Below, in pieces: positions 20,743-32,083 of a stretch of 64,000 nucleotides of DNA (the first letter of the stretch is position 1; every line of letters starts with the position of its first letter). The notes under the pieces are model-generated. The model was not told the DNA's origin, searched no databases, and saw only the letters and a program-made list of their open reading frames with translations. This DNA is from Charina bottae (taxonomy: Eukaryota; Chordata; Lepidosauria; Squamata; Charinaidae), in assembly GCA_023362775.1 (NCBI GenBank), contig JALMGJ010000006.1, positions 8,827,001-8,891,000 on the forward strand. Reading direction: 5' to 3'. The position numbers and the translations under genes are program-made.

Positions 20743-22986
20743 CTAAGACACCAACCATACCCATGAAGAGCTATTCCTATTCCCGTCCCACGCGAGGCGG
20801 CACAACCAGGTCTTTAAATTCTTCCGGAAGGATAGGAGTGATGGGGCCTGCCTCACCTCTGGGGGCAGAATGTTCCAAAGGGCAGGTGCCACTGCCGAGA
20901 AGGCACGCCTTCTGGACCCCGTCAACCGAAACTCCCTTACCGACGGGGTCCGAAGCATGCCCTCTCTACATAATCGAGTGGGACGGTTTGAAGTTATGGG
21001 GATGAGGCGGTCCCTCAGGTATCCTGGTCCCATGCCATGTAGGGCTTTAAAGGTCAAAACCAACACTTTGAATTGCACCCGGAAGCATACTGGTATCCAG
21101 TGCAGCTGGCGTAGCAGAGGCGTCACATGGGCCGATCTAGGGGCACCAATAACTGCACGCGCTGCCGCATTCTGGACCAGTTGGAGCTTCCGGATACTCT
21201 TCAAGGGTAGCCCCATGTAGAGCGCATTGCAGTAGTCTATATGGGAGATGACCAGGGCATGAGTGACTGTACGGAGGGACTCCTGATCCAGGAAAGGGCG
21301 TAACTGGCGCACAACACGAAGTTGCGCAAAGCCCCTTCTGGCCACGGCTGCCACCTGCTCCTCGAGCAGGAGCCGTGAGTCCAGTAGGATCCCCAGGTTC
21401 CGCACTGGTTCTGAATGGGGAAGCGCAACCCCATCCAGAACCAAAGATGATAATTTCCCAGATCCAGAAGAACCATCAATCCACAGCCACTCCATCTTAC
21501 CAGGGTTCAGCTGAAGCCTGTTGTTCCCCATCCAGACCCCCACAGCCTCCAGGCACTGAGAGAGGGCGGCCACTGCATCACTTACCTCACCTGGGATGGA
21601 GATGTACAACTGTGTATCATCAGCATATTGATGATATCTCATCCCATGGCGACGGATGATCTCACCCAGCGGTTTCATATAGATATTAAATAGGAGAGGT
21701 GAGAGAACCGAACCCTGCGGCACCCCACAAACGAGGGGTCGAGAGTTGGATCTCTCATCTCCTATTACTACCGATTGGGACCGACCCCCGAGGAAGGAGG
21801 CGAACCAGCGCAAAACTACGCCAGCCACCCCCAACTCCTTGAGTCGTCCCAAAAGGATACCATGGTCGATGGTATCAAAAGCCGCTGAGAGGTCAAGGAG
21901 AGCCAGGATGGACGCACTTCCTCCATCCCGCTCCCGCCAGAGATCATCCATAAGCGCGACCAATGCAGTTTCCACCCCATATCCTGGCCTGAAACCCGAC
22001 TGAAAGTGGTCTAGATAATCCGTTTCATCCAGAATCCTCTGGAGTTGTAACGCCACCACCTTCTCAACCACCTTCCCCAAAAAGGGGAGGTGGGAGACAG
22101 GACGAAAATTATCCAATATCGTAGGGTCCAGTGATGGTTTCTTGAGTAGGGGGTGCACCAGCGCCTCCTTGAAGGCATCCGGAAACACCCCCTCCCCCAG
22201 AGATATATTAACCATCGCCTGGACCCAACCACATGTCACCTCCCTGGCTGCTTGCACCAGCCAGGAAGGGCAAGGGTCTAGATGGCATGTGGTGGCCTTT
22301 ACAGTCCGGAGGATCCTGTCCACTTCCTTAGGCCCAACAGGATCAAACCGATCCCAGATAACCGGGTAATGACGTTCCCTTGGCATCTCCCCAGATTCTG
22401 CTTCACGCTTGGAGTCCAACCTAGACCGAATTTGAGCGATTTTATCCTGCAGATGCTCAGAAAATTCTTCCGCACGGCCCTGCAGGTGGGTTACAGCCTC
22501 CACCTTACCCAGAAGAGATCGTGTTATCTTAAACAGGGCCGTCGGGCGGCATTCTGCGGATGCAATAAGAGCGGAGAAATATAGACGTTTCGCCGCTCTT
22601 ACCGCCACAAGGTAGGCCTTAACCGCGGCTCTAGCTTGTGTTCGGTCGGATTCAGTCTTCGTTTTTCTCCAGCGACGCTCTAGGCGTCTCTTAGCCCTCT
22701 TCAAGACCCTCAACTCCTCCGTAAACCACGGGGAGTGTCGGGTCAGATGTGGCAAGAGAGGCCGCACAGGCGCGATCCTGTCCAAGGCCCCAGCCGCCTC
22801 CCTATTCCAGGTAGCGGCCAGGACCTCCGCTGGACCGTGCAGTAGATCCTCGGAAATAACCCCCAGCTCCTTCTGGAACCTCATTGGGTCCATCAGTCGC
22901 CGGGGGTGGACCAATCGAATGGGTCCTGCCTCCCTGCAGAGTGGGGCGGCATAGAAGAATCTCAAGGCCACCAGGGTGTGATCTGA
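20743..22986 (-). pseudogene. LINE ORF2: reverse transcriptase and C-terminal domain
   Basis: About 745 codons are open. The usual start call at 22971 is a GTG inside the frame, so the frame really continues upstream into endonuclease after a stop at 22987-22989. RT motifs appear in order: 'NFRPVSHLPFLGKVVEKV', 'QSGFRPGYGVETAL', 'LLDLSAAFDTIDHGILL' (catalytic Asp), 'GVPQGSVLSPLLFNIYM', and 'YHQYADDTQLYIS' (catalytic YADD intact), then 'LGILLDSRL' and a C-terminal region ending near 'KTWLCRLAWDG'. It would prime cDNA synthesis on nicked target DNA. RT itself looks intact; the full protein is broken upstream. Confidence 0.9.
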
Positions 22987-23226
22987 CTATGACAGTGGGG
23001 ATAGATCTAACTCTCCCTTCAGATCACTTTGCCACTGCTCCGACAAGAAGACTAAGTCCGGAGTGAGGCCACTGTCTTGAGTCGGGTTTCAAACTATCTG
23101 AGATAGGCCCATGGCTGCCATGGTAGCCATGAACTCCCGAGCTGTCCCTGAGGCACGTCCCAGGGAAGGCAGATTGAAGTCCCCCAGAACCATAAGTCTA
23201 GGGAACTCCACTGCCAACCCTGAGAC
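22987..23226 (-). pseudogene. LINE ORF2: C-terminal part of APE endonuclease
   Basis: The minus strand encodes 'LMVLGDFNLPS' (the GDFN motif of APE-type endonucleases) and, near its end, 'SDHTLVAL' (the SDH motif). Two nonsense codons, TGA at 23089-23091 and TAG at 22987-22989, interrupt it. It joins the 28.4-29.3 kb piece in frame across the copia TSD. Confidence 0.85.
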
Positions 23227-23966
23227 TGATGGGGTATATGCTGGCTTAAAGGGGAAAAACCGAGGCTTGAGAATAAACAGACAAACATGCAGCTTGTTAG
23301 GGCCAACAGTGTTTACTGATAGGCATAAGGCAATAATGCAGATACAATTACATTATCGCAAAAATGAAAAAGATGAATATACAGGATACATCATTGTAAA
23401 AGGAAAAACAAAACAAACTTATAAGCAGAGTTCCGTGTATTGATCCCAGGGCCAGAGTTCCTGCCATGGCCTATACCCAAAGCCTGGCATAGCTCACTCT
23501 GCCCAGTCCACAGGAAGTGAACACGTGAAGAACTACATGGCTAAAAGACACTAGAAATCAAGAAGACATAGAACACCATTTTGCATGGTTGTATATTCAG
23601 TTCTTCTAGCATTCTGATTGGCTGGAAGTTAGCTGTGACACACACTAGGCCTCAAAGCACACAGCATGAGTTCCCCCTCCTCCTTGCTCAGGGGGGGGGC
23701 TTGGCAAGTCTTCCCACGGAAGGACATCAGGAGGATATCTTCTCATGGGAAGATTTCCATTGCTAGCCATAACAATGGTACCTTCTCGCTCCTTATCTCA
23801 TGAGGACGTAAACAACGCCAAGGCTTCTCTGTTGTCCAGCCACCTGGCATTCACGTCACCATGAGAATGCTTTGCTTTGCTTTGTAAAAGATGCAATTTG
23901 CCAAAACACTTTTGCATTGAAAGGAAATCCAATTTACCAATATCATATAGTATAAGAAATCTGACA
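23227..23966 (-). repeat. Copia 3' LTR (left copy)
   Basis: 740 bp. In plus coordinates it starts 'tgatggggtatatgctgg' and ends 'taagaaatctgaca', giving TG...CA ends. It is preceded on the element strand by the purine tract 'tggagggg' (23967-23974). Confidence 0.92.
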
Positions 23967-23974
23967 CCCCTCCA

Positions 23975-26039
23975 CATTGGATTTCGACACAATGCAAACA
24001 AGGATGGAAGTTGTTCAAAGCTTTAAAATACATTTGTACAGAAACAGAAACAACAAAGGTTAATGCATGTAATAATCACACTATTCAAGTTACAGTTTTT
24101 ACAACCAATAGTCATCAACACTAGAAAATGGTTTAAAAACACTTGTTACACATATGTATAATGCACAACATACATTTCATGCAATGTTTTATTCAGATAC
24201 ATACAAATGCATAATAATACAACTTATGCAGGAACAGAAACAGTACAGAGAAACAGAAAAACATTGCCCGCAAATGTTCTGTCCCCTCCTTTGCAAAAAA
24301 TCGCAGCCAGCATAGATAAGGAATTCCAATCCTGCCGCAGGATTTTTTTTTTTTTTTTTTACCCATTTGCAAGCTCACATGGAGGGCCAAATCATTTTGC
24401 AAGCTTGGTACCCTACCTGGGCAAAACTAATTCAGGGCATGTCCACTGCGTTACTGTATAGTGATATACTGTATAACAAATTAAGGATAAGTTTTTCTTT
24501 ACACAAATGACACTCTGTAGGAAACCAAGAACCATCTCTGTTCTGGGCTCTTGTAACTTCAACACCAGGATAAATGTTTGAATTTGTGTTGAACTTCCTC
24601 AGCTGGCACTCACTACCTCAGCTGACTGACAAATTCTTATTCAAGGTGGAAAACTTCAGTTTCTAAGCAGAAAACAACTCACATAAGTACGAAGTCCTAC
24701 ACAAACTTCTACACTTTCTTATGTACCACAGAAAACAGCACGTGACTGTTCTCACATCCCAGTTAGCATCTGCACCATGCTATCAATGACTGGCCTGCTT
24801 TAAAATCCATAAAGCACCCTGTTAAGTCAATGAATTGTTTGGGAACTTGTCACACATGTACAGCCAAACCGCTTGCCTTACACACACTGTTTCAGGGAGA
24901 TCTACATTCAAATATGCTGTGCCAACATCACAATATGTAAATGGACACCTGTTTCCACGCTACGCAACCAGAAAACGTACCACACGTAAATATTCTGGCC
25001 TAGCTGTGGGTGCATACACTAGATCCACAGTTCACAAACTCCTTCTTGTGAAACAAATTCTTGGGCAACACTGGCTTTACACTGCAGAGAATTATCAGAA
25101 AGAAATGTCTTTCTGAACACTCATCTGGAACCTACAGCTTATTAAAACAAAGGATAGGTTGGTTACTGTCAACACTTCACCAAAATTCAAACTGACTATC
25201 CACAGCTGTGTTCCAACGTTCTCCTTGCCTCTCAAAGGCAGGAGCAACACATCTAGCAAAGACTGGGTTTTCTCAGGTAACTTGACACACTGTCACCTGC
25301 TAAATCAGAAATCTGTCAGGCTTCACACCCTGGAATAAGAAGACCCATGAGGAATGACCACTGTACATCCTCATCACCGTCTCTTTTCCCTAATACCTGA
25401 CTCCCCCTCCAGGCCCTGCAACTGCTCAGGTGAAATTTCCAGTCCTTCACCTGAGGGGCCCTTTTCACACTCGGAGACTGGGGAACAGAAGAAACCTGAA
25501 CTGGTTTTTGCCCATTTACTGAACCATGGACAGTGGGTTTACACTAGCAATGCAGCAACACTTCTGCAACCTTAGCATAACCTTTCCCAACCAGTAGGCT
25601 GCTTAAAAATAAAGCACTTCTGGAGATTTGGATTTGACCATGGCTTAATGAAACAACGATAAGCCTTGGATTTTAATCAACAACCAACAACCAACAACCT
25701 GAAGCACTCTGCTTCCTTGGTTCTTCCTTCTCTGTGACCTGGGGTTGTGAACACACGCAAATGTTTCACAGACATGCAGGTACTTCAGTGAAGGGCGCTT
25801 GCCATACCAAAGAAAAACAATTTCTTTTTACAGTTGAATTCTACACTCTGTTAGTTAGAAACACACACTGCAATCAAGGCAGCCTCTCCCCAGACATGGG
25901 ATGGCACCTGAGCAACTAACAGCAGGCTATTTTTTAATGGTATTCACAACACCAATACTCAGCTAGAATTCCAACATTGGCAAGTCTTTGGGAGAATACT
26001 TTCCTGCAAAGCCAATTCTGGAACAAATGGCTCAAGAAC
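23975..26039 (-). pseudogene. Degenerate copia RT/RNase H region
   Basis: The position fits RT-RNase H. Only weak remnants are visible, such as a W-x-x-A...E pattern around 25.2 kb that resembles the start of the copia RT. No YVDD box was found and stops are frequent. Confidence 0.45.
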
Positions 26040-26343
26040 ACTCCACTACAAGCAGACTGGAACTGACCTTATTTTCATCCTACCATTGCTACATACACTT
26101 CAAAGCGAGCACAGACCTTCGCTTTAGACTTCAACAAGTAGCAACAACACAAGCAGGTATGATCATCAACCAGAAGGAAAATGAAACTCGCACCCCACCA
26201 TTACTTGGGACATGGGGGCTAACTAGATCTCTATGAACCAACTGAAATGGTCTAGTTAACACTCTGTCACTTTGCTTAGCAACAGACACAGTCCTGATTT
26301 TTTTAGATTGTTTATACACAACACAATCAAGGAACTTTTGCAC
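26040..26343 (-). pseudogene. Copia integrase fragment, frameshifted
   Basis: The minus strand has 'CVVYKQSKKIRT' (gag-pre-integrase region) and 'PFQLVHRDLVSPHVPSNGG' (start of the integrase core, catalytic Asp in 'HRD'). The following 'LLVDDHT' and 'YLLKSKAKV' lie in a different frame, so a frameshift near 26190 breaks it. Confidence 0.75.
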
Positions 26344-27397
26344 ATTTCCTGGGTTCTAACTCAGAATGCATTTGGCTATCTGAGACACACTTTCCCATCC
26401 CGGGATATCCCAGTACTTTGTGAAAACATTATGGATGCATTTATGATGTGGGGAAAACATTAAACACACAATGTCCTGTCCACACAATCTCCACAGCATC
26501 TCACACACTTGATTTTACAGGTTTGTCTCTAACACACTCAGCCTCATATCATAAGCAGTTTCATATTGCAATGAAACATTCAGCACCTGCATTCAGACTT
26601 GACCAGGGCTGGAACACTGAGGAGAGAAAAACAACAAGTGTACACATATACATTCTTACACAGAAATATCAGCTAAAATGACTTGCTGAACTCAAGGCTA
26701 AAATTTGTAACAATAACTGTCCATGTTTACAAACTTTACAGCGAGCCGAATTCAAAAACAAAGTCTCTGTAGATAAATGCTTACACAACAGCAGCCGGTA
26801 GAGTAGAAAACTTGGATTCGTTGTTCAGCTGACTCCTGGCATCTGGCGTCCCCTCCCTTCGTAAATCAGGCCTATTGCATCCGCTGGACATCGGGGCAGG
26901 GAACAGCCTTGTAGAATCACAGCAAATCACGGCTATTGTAAATTCCATACCAGGTTTTACTTCAGCTGGAACACTCTTTGCAAATTGTAGGAACAGGAAC
27001 AGATGACTTGCAATGCAGCTTCTAGAAGTGGCTTGTACAAAAATCACGCACGCTTTTTCACAGTGCCAGAAAAACAAGCCTTCTCGTTCAAATGCAGCTA
27101 ACAAAGTTTTGAACTCAAAACTGCAGCAAACAAAGTCTTGAACTCACCAAGGTGGGTCATCACAGTCTCACCGGTTGCAGCTTCAAACCATAAAGCTGTC
27201 TTAATAGACCACCAAGGGCAACAGAGCTCCACTGTGTATTAAAGGCTCCAACAGCTCTCAGCACCCATTTCTCAGTTCGTGGGTTGCTGATATAATTCCA
27301 TTCAGAGGATTTGAGTCCCAAAAACAAAAACGCCATAAGCACAGTCCAAACATGCTTGCACTTCTTCAGAAAAATTCTCTGGAGGTGGATTTGCCAC

Positions 27398-27514
27398 TTA
27401 CTGCCACAAACCTTCTTCTTGCAAAAAGAATGATTTCATCTCCACACACCAGGTCAGATAGTTTGTGCCATCTAAAGCCCCAAACGGCAGACTGACCAGA
27501 CACTGTTCAGCCAT
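27398..27514 (-). pseudogene. Copia gag start (truncated)
   Basis: A minus-strand frame starting at the Met at 27514 ('MAEQCL') encodes 'LDGTNYLTWCVEMKSFF' and then 'GLW'. This is the conserved N-terminal pattern of copia gag (LDGxNYxxWxxxM...LW). It stops after 38 codons, so gag is not complete. Confidence 0.75.
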
Positions 27515-27616
27515 TGCTGACCACTCAAAGAAAACATGTTTACTCCGAAACCAGCCTCTAAAAACAAACTCCCTTGCACAGCCAGGTCCAACGCAGCAAA
27601 GAAAACGCAAATTTCT

Positions 27617-27634
27617 CTCTGGGCAACCATAACC
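27617..27634 (-). other. Copia primer-binding site (tRNA-iMet anticodon region type)
   Basis: Directly inside the 5' LTR the minus strand reads 'ggttatggttgcccagag'. The first eight bases complement the CCAUAACC of the initiator-Met tRNA anticodon loop, and 'gcccag' follows after a small insertion. Drosophila copia is known to prime from an internal fragment of this tRNA. This supports the copia assignment. Confidence 0.6.
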
Positions 27635-28374
27635 TGATGGGGTATATGCTGGCTTAAAGGGGAAAAACCGAGGCTTGAGAATAAACAGACAAACATGCAG
27701 CTTGTTAGGGCCAACAGTGTTTACTGATAGGCATAAGGCAATAATGCAGATACAATTACATTATCGCAAAAATGAAAAAGATGAATATACAGGATACATC
27801 ATTGTAAAAGGAAAAACAAAACAAACTTATAAGCAGAGTTCCGTGTATTGATCCCAGGGCCAGAGTTCCTGCCATGGCCTATACCCAAAGCCAGGCATAG
27901 CTCACTCTGCCCAGTCCACGGGAAGTGAACACGTGAAGAACTACATGGCTAAAAGACACTAGAAATCAAGAAGACATAGAACACCATTTTGCATGGTTGT
28001 ATATTCAGTTCTTCTAGCATTCTGATTGGCTGGAAGTTAGCTGTGACACACACTAGGCCTCAAAGCACACAGCATGAGTTCCCCCTCCTCCTTGCTCAGG
28101 GGGGGGCCTTGGCAAGTCTTCCCACGGAAGGACATCAGGAGGATATCTTCTCATGGGAAGATTTCCATTGCTAGCCATAACAATGGTACCTTCTCGCTCC
28201 TTATCTCATGAGGACGTAAACAACGCCAAGGCTTCTCTGTTGTCCAGCCACCTGGCATTCACGTCACCATGAGAATGCTTTGCTTTGCTTTGTAAAAGAT
28301 GCAATTTGCCAAAACACTTTTGCATTGAAAGGAAATCCAATTTACCAATATCATATAGTATAAGAAATCTGACA
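27635..28374 (-). repeat. Copia 5' LTR (right copy)
   Basis: 740 bp, same ends as the left copy. Differences seen: 'agccaggcat' versus 'agcctggcat', 'tccacggga' versus 'tccacagga', and one G/C change at the end of a G run near 28109. Confidence 0.92.
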
Positions 28375-29300
28375 GAGACAGCCTCCAACAGCTCGGGCAG
28401 GGAGGTTGCTACGCAGCAGGGAGGCTGGTACAGCAACAGCACTCCCAACTTCTCTCGAAAACCCAACTTGAAAAACAGGGTCTCACACCTGGCCACTTGT
28501 GGGGCAGGGCCCCTGAAGGCCACCAGAGATTCCCGGATTACAACCGCCACCCCTCCTCCCCTGCCCTGGGGTCTCGGCTGATGCCACACCTGAAACCCGG
28601 CTGGGCACATTTCCGAGAGGGCTACTCCTCCCTCTGTGCCCAGCCAGGTCTCAGTAATACACACCAGGTCTGCCCCCTCCTCCGTGATCAAGTCATATAT
28701 AAGGGGAGCTTTATTATTGACAGACCTGGCGTTAAGTAGCAAGAGTCGGAAGCCAGGACACTCGAGGATCCTTTGACCAGGGCCTGGGTCTGAACCTGAG
28801 GAGCCGGAACACGCCACCGATACCAAACATCGGGGGCGTCTTCCCCGAAGATGGCCTGCCCCTCGGTTCCCGCCGTAATATCCCCTACCTGTCACCACTT
28901 CGATGGGGCAGCCTGCCCTACTGCCTCCAGAGTTTCCAGGCCCAGATGCCTCCACTCCTGGCCCTCCGGAAACCCTGGGTTGATATAAGGGTCCCCTCCA
29001 TGCACACATCTCTCATACACACTCGCCCCTAGGTGGTGATAGGCCCCCCAGCACACCAGCTTCCGCTCTCGGCACCAGGAGGGCGTCTCCACCTTCCAAC
29101 ATCCACTCCGCCCCCTTACCCCCTCTCACTAGTTGTAAGGGGGCACCATACACTCCTGCCCACCGTCTGTCTCTCACTCAGGGGTGGGCACTCTTCCATA
29201 AATTCACACAATCTTGGGCTCCCCTGACTCTCTCACACTCAGGGAAAGCCCTCATTCACATATCCGGGGACCCTCTCACCTCTCTGCCGCCTCTAAGTGA
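28375..29300 (-). pseudogene. LINE ORF2: N-terminal part of APE endonuclease
   Basis: The minus strand has 'LLLLNARSVNNKAPLIYDL' and 'ADLVCITETWLG', the N-terminal motifs of APE-type LINE endonucleases, then 'GGGVAVVIRESL', and ends at 'LPELLEAVS' where the copia LTR begins. The open frame that continues past 28375 into the LTR is an insertion artefact. The 5' boundary near 29300 is approximate and no separate ORF1 is seen. Confidence 0.85.
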
Positions 29301-30600
29301 ACGGGGGGAATATTAAAATTTTAAGTTGTTAAAGAGTTCTCCAGATATACAGTATACGCATACAGTGTGAGGTGAATGTATGAACTGTGTATGTTTTTCT
29401 TTTGTTTTCTCAGAGAAAGAAACCAAAATTGTAGTTGATGATTATATCTATATTACCACTAGATAACAGTTTTCCAAAAATGACATCTTCCAGTTGCCTA
29501 GGAGGACCCTAGGAATGGCAGTTCTAAATCATCTGGAAGAGATATTCCTGCTCAGCAAAATATCACATTTGAGTGCATTCACAAAACAAACTTGATCTTG
29601 TTCCTGAGTTAACCCATGTTTAGGGTGTACAGAGAAATCACAACCTAACCAGACAGGATTTGGTCATACAGCACCTTTAGCTGTGGAAAAAGACAGCCTT
29701 AAGTTTAAAACCAACCAAGCTTTACATGGTGTGCAAATGGAACGTTATGTCTTTTATGCAAGATGTCATATAAAAACAGCCAATTGGTTTTCTTGCCCCT
29801 AGGAATTTGGATGCTGGATTGGAAGCATGACCTTGAAAAGTGCCTTTTGCATAATGGACAGTTAACAACTTTCTAGTCTAGAATAAACATCTTGGTCTAA
29901 TGTGGAATCCTTGCAAAATACAGAGACCCAACTTTATCAGCTCATTCACCCCACAAATGTGGGGCCATCAGATAAGTGAAGAATGCAATTTCCTGTCCTG
30001 GTTTGTGCATATCTGTGCAGATGAAGACCCTTTTCAGTAAATTTCATTTCCTCCCCTCTGTAGAAAATTGCCCTTTTAAAGAAGCGTGAGTGGATAAAAG
30101 CCTTTTTTATGGGTTTTTTTTTTAGTTCCTTACTTCTGTGGCTCTAAAAACAGCAAAGCCCCCCAGTGTTTATTTTTTCCAAAAAGTTGGGGACAGATTG
30201 AAAATAAATCTGTATGTCTAATGCCTCTTCTTCAATTATTTAATAACTGCTGGACAGTGGAGGGAAAATTAAGGATTATGCCACGTTCAGTTTTATCACA
30301 CAGTGCCAAGGTGTAGGAGGTTTAGGCAAACTCAGGTCAACTTCCTAGATATTTATGTTTTTATTATTGGTCCAAAATTCTCCAACCATTCTCCTTCCAG
30401 GTTCAAATTAAGATTCTTTCTGGGATAAGCAGGGGCAGCTGACTTGGCTATAAGCAGTAGATCTTCAAGCAATTTGGGGCATCTCAGTCTTTTTCAGCTG
30501 CAGACATTCCACGTGAACAAGGGTCTGATAGTAAGAAAAAATGGTCAGGAAAATTGCCCCAGTAGATATAGTACATACCGTTTTTTAATGGAACTTATCA
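29301..30600. other. Unassigned sequence
   Basis: Low-copy-looking DNA with no feature I can support. Confidence 0.5.
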
Positions 30601-30611
30601 GCACTTTTGAT

Positions 30612-30810
30612 CAGTGACGTCATCAAAGTAAACAAACCCACGTGGTGCTGACGTCACCAGGTCATGCCCCCAAGGGGAAGTGACGTACCCAGCCCCCACC
30701 CTCCGGATATGACGTGCATAGCCCTCCTCCCCGGATGTGATGTGCATAATCCTCCCCCCCACGTGGTGAAGGGGTCACAAGGTCGTAACCCTAGCCGGAT
30801 ATGACGTGAG
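30612..30810. promoter_or_regulatory. Cluster of TGACGT (CRE/ATF) and CACGTG motifs
   Basis: TGACGTCA occurs at 30615-30622 and 30649-30656. TGACGT occurs at 30681, 30710 and 30802. CACGTG occurs at 30639-30644 and 30760-30765. Partial repeats ('ccggatatgacgtg') suggest a decayed minisatellite. Factor binding is an inference. Confidence 0.4.
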
Positions 30811-30981
30811 GACCTAATCCCATCAAGAAAAGCGTGAGTAACCCTAATCAGATAAGGCGTGTCGAACCTAGCCCCCATCAAGAAAGTGATTAGATTAACC
30901 CCTAGCCTAATTCTATGGGACATCCAAAATAAAAAATAAATACATTTAAAACACCTAAGTAATGTGAATCATTAACAGAGG

Positions 30982-31198
30982 CCTAGGCTGAGCTTTATTT
31001 TTGGGAAACATATCCTACTTTGTGAAATAAAAAATAATAGCCTGATGATGCTTTTAATTTTTTGTGATGTTTTAAAAATCAGCTCCTCGAATGCTGGAAA
31101 AAGGAGCCCCTAAAAGGCAGCCACAGCCTGCATTTGACCTAGGCTGAGCTTTATTTTTGGGAAACATATCCTACTTTGTGAAATAAAAAATAATAGCC
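30982..31198. repeat. 61-bp direct duplication
   Basis: 30982-31042 and 31138-31198 look identical (from 'cctaggctgagctttat' to 'aaataatagcc'), separated by 95 bp. It could be a local duplication or the two ends of a small repeat unit. Confidence 0.85.
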
Positions 31199-31269
31199 AA
31201 CCACCAAGCTCAGAGACCACCAAGGACTCCACAGTTCAACCCTGAGCTACAGATATTCTCTTCTATTGG
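31199..31269 (-). mobile_element. PLE family 3 terminal fragment
   Basis: 'caagctcagagaccaccaag' and 'actccacagttcaaccctga' repeat, in inverted orientation, the 5' lead-in of the foldback at 12.62-12.68 kb. Confidence 0.65.
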
Positions 31270-31354
31270 AACAGACCCTTGATGTGCATTGATGGCTTTG
31301 CTGTGTGAACTAGGCAAGAGTCGCCTAAAAGTGAGGTGGGCGGCTGTATACATT

Positions 31355-31474
31355 GAATGAATGAATGAATGAATGAATGAATGAATGAATGAATGAATGA
31401 ATGAATGAATGTATGAATTGAATGAATGAATGAATGAATGAATGAATGAATGAATGAATGAATGAATGAATGAA
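31355..31474. repeat. (AATG)n microsatellite
   Basis: Two AATG blocks separated by 'tatgaattg'. The minus strand stays open as Ser-Phe-Ile-His repeats, which is an artefact. Confidence 0.95.
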
Positions 31475-31949
31475 TTACAATGCAAGCAAGCAGATCCTGG
31501 AAACAAAGGGGACAAACGTATTTACATCAGGGCAGAGACTTTCTGGTTTTCTTTCTAATAGCTTTGCTATGATCTCAGGAGGAGGGAGGTCTGTTCATGG
31601 ATGATGGAGAAGCTTGCAGATGGTGGTTTATATTGTGATGATCTGAATATTATCAGTTTGGGAACTGACCATTACATTCATTTCCTGACCTGTTCTGGTG
31701 TCTGAGTCTCTGGGAAATACAAGCTGCCCCTTTCAGCTCCTGACAGTGACCAACACCAGGGTAACCCAGTATGGCTACCAGGCTACATGGCCCACCAGAA
31801 GAGGAGACAGGCACATTATGTCTCAACTCTCTCCTTTTTGCTGGAGCTGCTAGTCTCCTAATGCCGTTCTTCCCTCTACTCATTATTCCCTTCATTGGGG
31901 CCTTCATCCCTCCCCATGATGTTATTACAGAATTCTCCCAGGTATATAA

Positions 31950-32083
31950 AATGGATGATATTCTGGAGGTGACGGACTCGACCGTGGGGGAGCTGGGGAT
32001 GGCGACGGCCGACAGGAAGCTCTGGCGTGGGCTGGTCCATGAAGTCACAAATAGTCGGAAGTGACTGAATGAATAAACAACAA
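31950..32083 (+). mobile_element. Bov-B LINE 3' end
   Basis: 'atggatgatattctggaggt' through 'ggtccatgaagtcac' to 'gactgaatgaataaac' matches the 3' end of the Bov-B copy at 51.5-51.9 kb. It encodes the last residues 'MDDILEVTDSTVGE'. Confidence 0.85.

Larger units (their letters stand above)
23227..28374 (-). mobile_element. Ty1/copia LTR retrotransposon, 5148 bp, 5-bp TSD
   Basis: Two 740-bp direct repeats bound the element, and 'gagac' is duplicated at 23222-23226 and 28375-28379. On the minus strand the 5' LTR (28374-27635) is followed by a primer-binding site, a gag start, integrase remnants near 26.1-26.3 kb, degenerate RT-like sequence near 25.2 kb, and a purine tract before the 3' LTR. 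Domain order with integrase before RT is that of Ty1/copia. The interior is full of stops, although the LTRs differ at only three positions that I can see. Copia elements are uncommon in vertebrates. Confidence 0.88.
20536..29300 (-). mobile_element. Nearly complete L2/CR1-type LINE, split by a copia element
   Basis: On the minus strand the element runs from about 29300 (5') to its 3' tail at 20575-20610 ('gactctgggcggtttaca') and an ATTT-rich end. Without the copia insertion at 23227-28374 it is about 3.6 kb. It encodes an APE-type endonuclease followed by a reverse transcriptase in one frame. Two in-frame stops (22987-22989 and 23089-23091) and the insertion make it inactive. Other copies lie at 10.5 and 33.1 kb. 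Confidence 0.9.

Noticed and set aside
23975..27397. Possible host gene between two long direct repeats
   Set aside because: The repeats are LTRs, and the interior carries copia gag and integrase remnants on the minus strand. No host exons are seen.
31355..31474. Regularly spaced repeats that could suggest a CRISPR-like array
   Set aside because: It is an AATG microsatellite with no spacers, in a eukaryotic genome.
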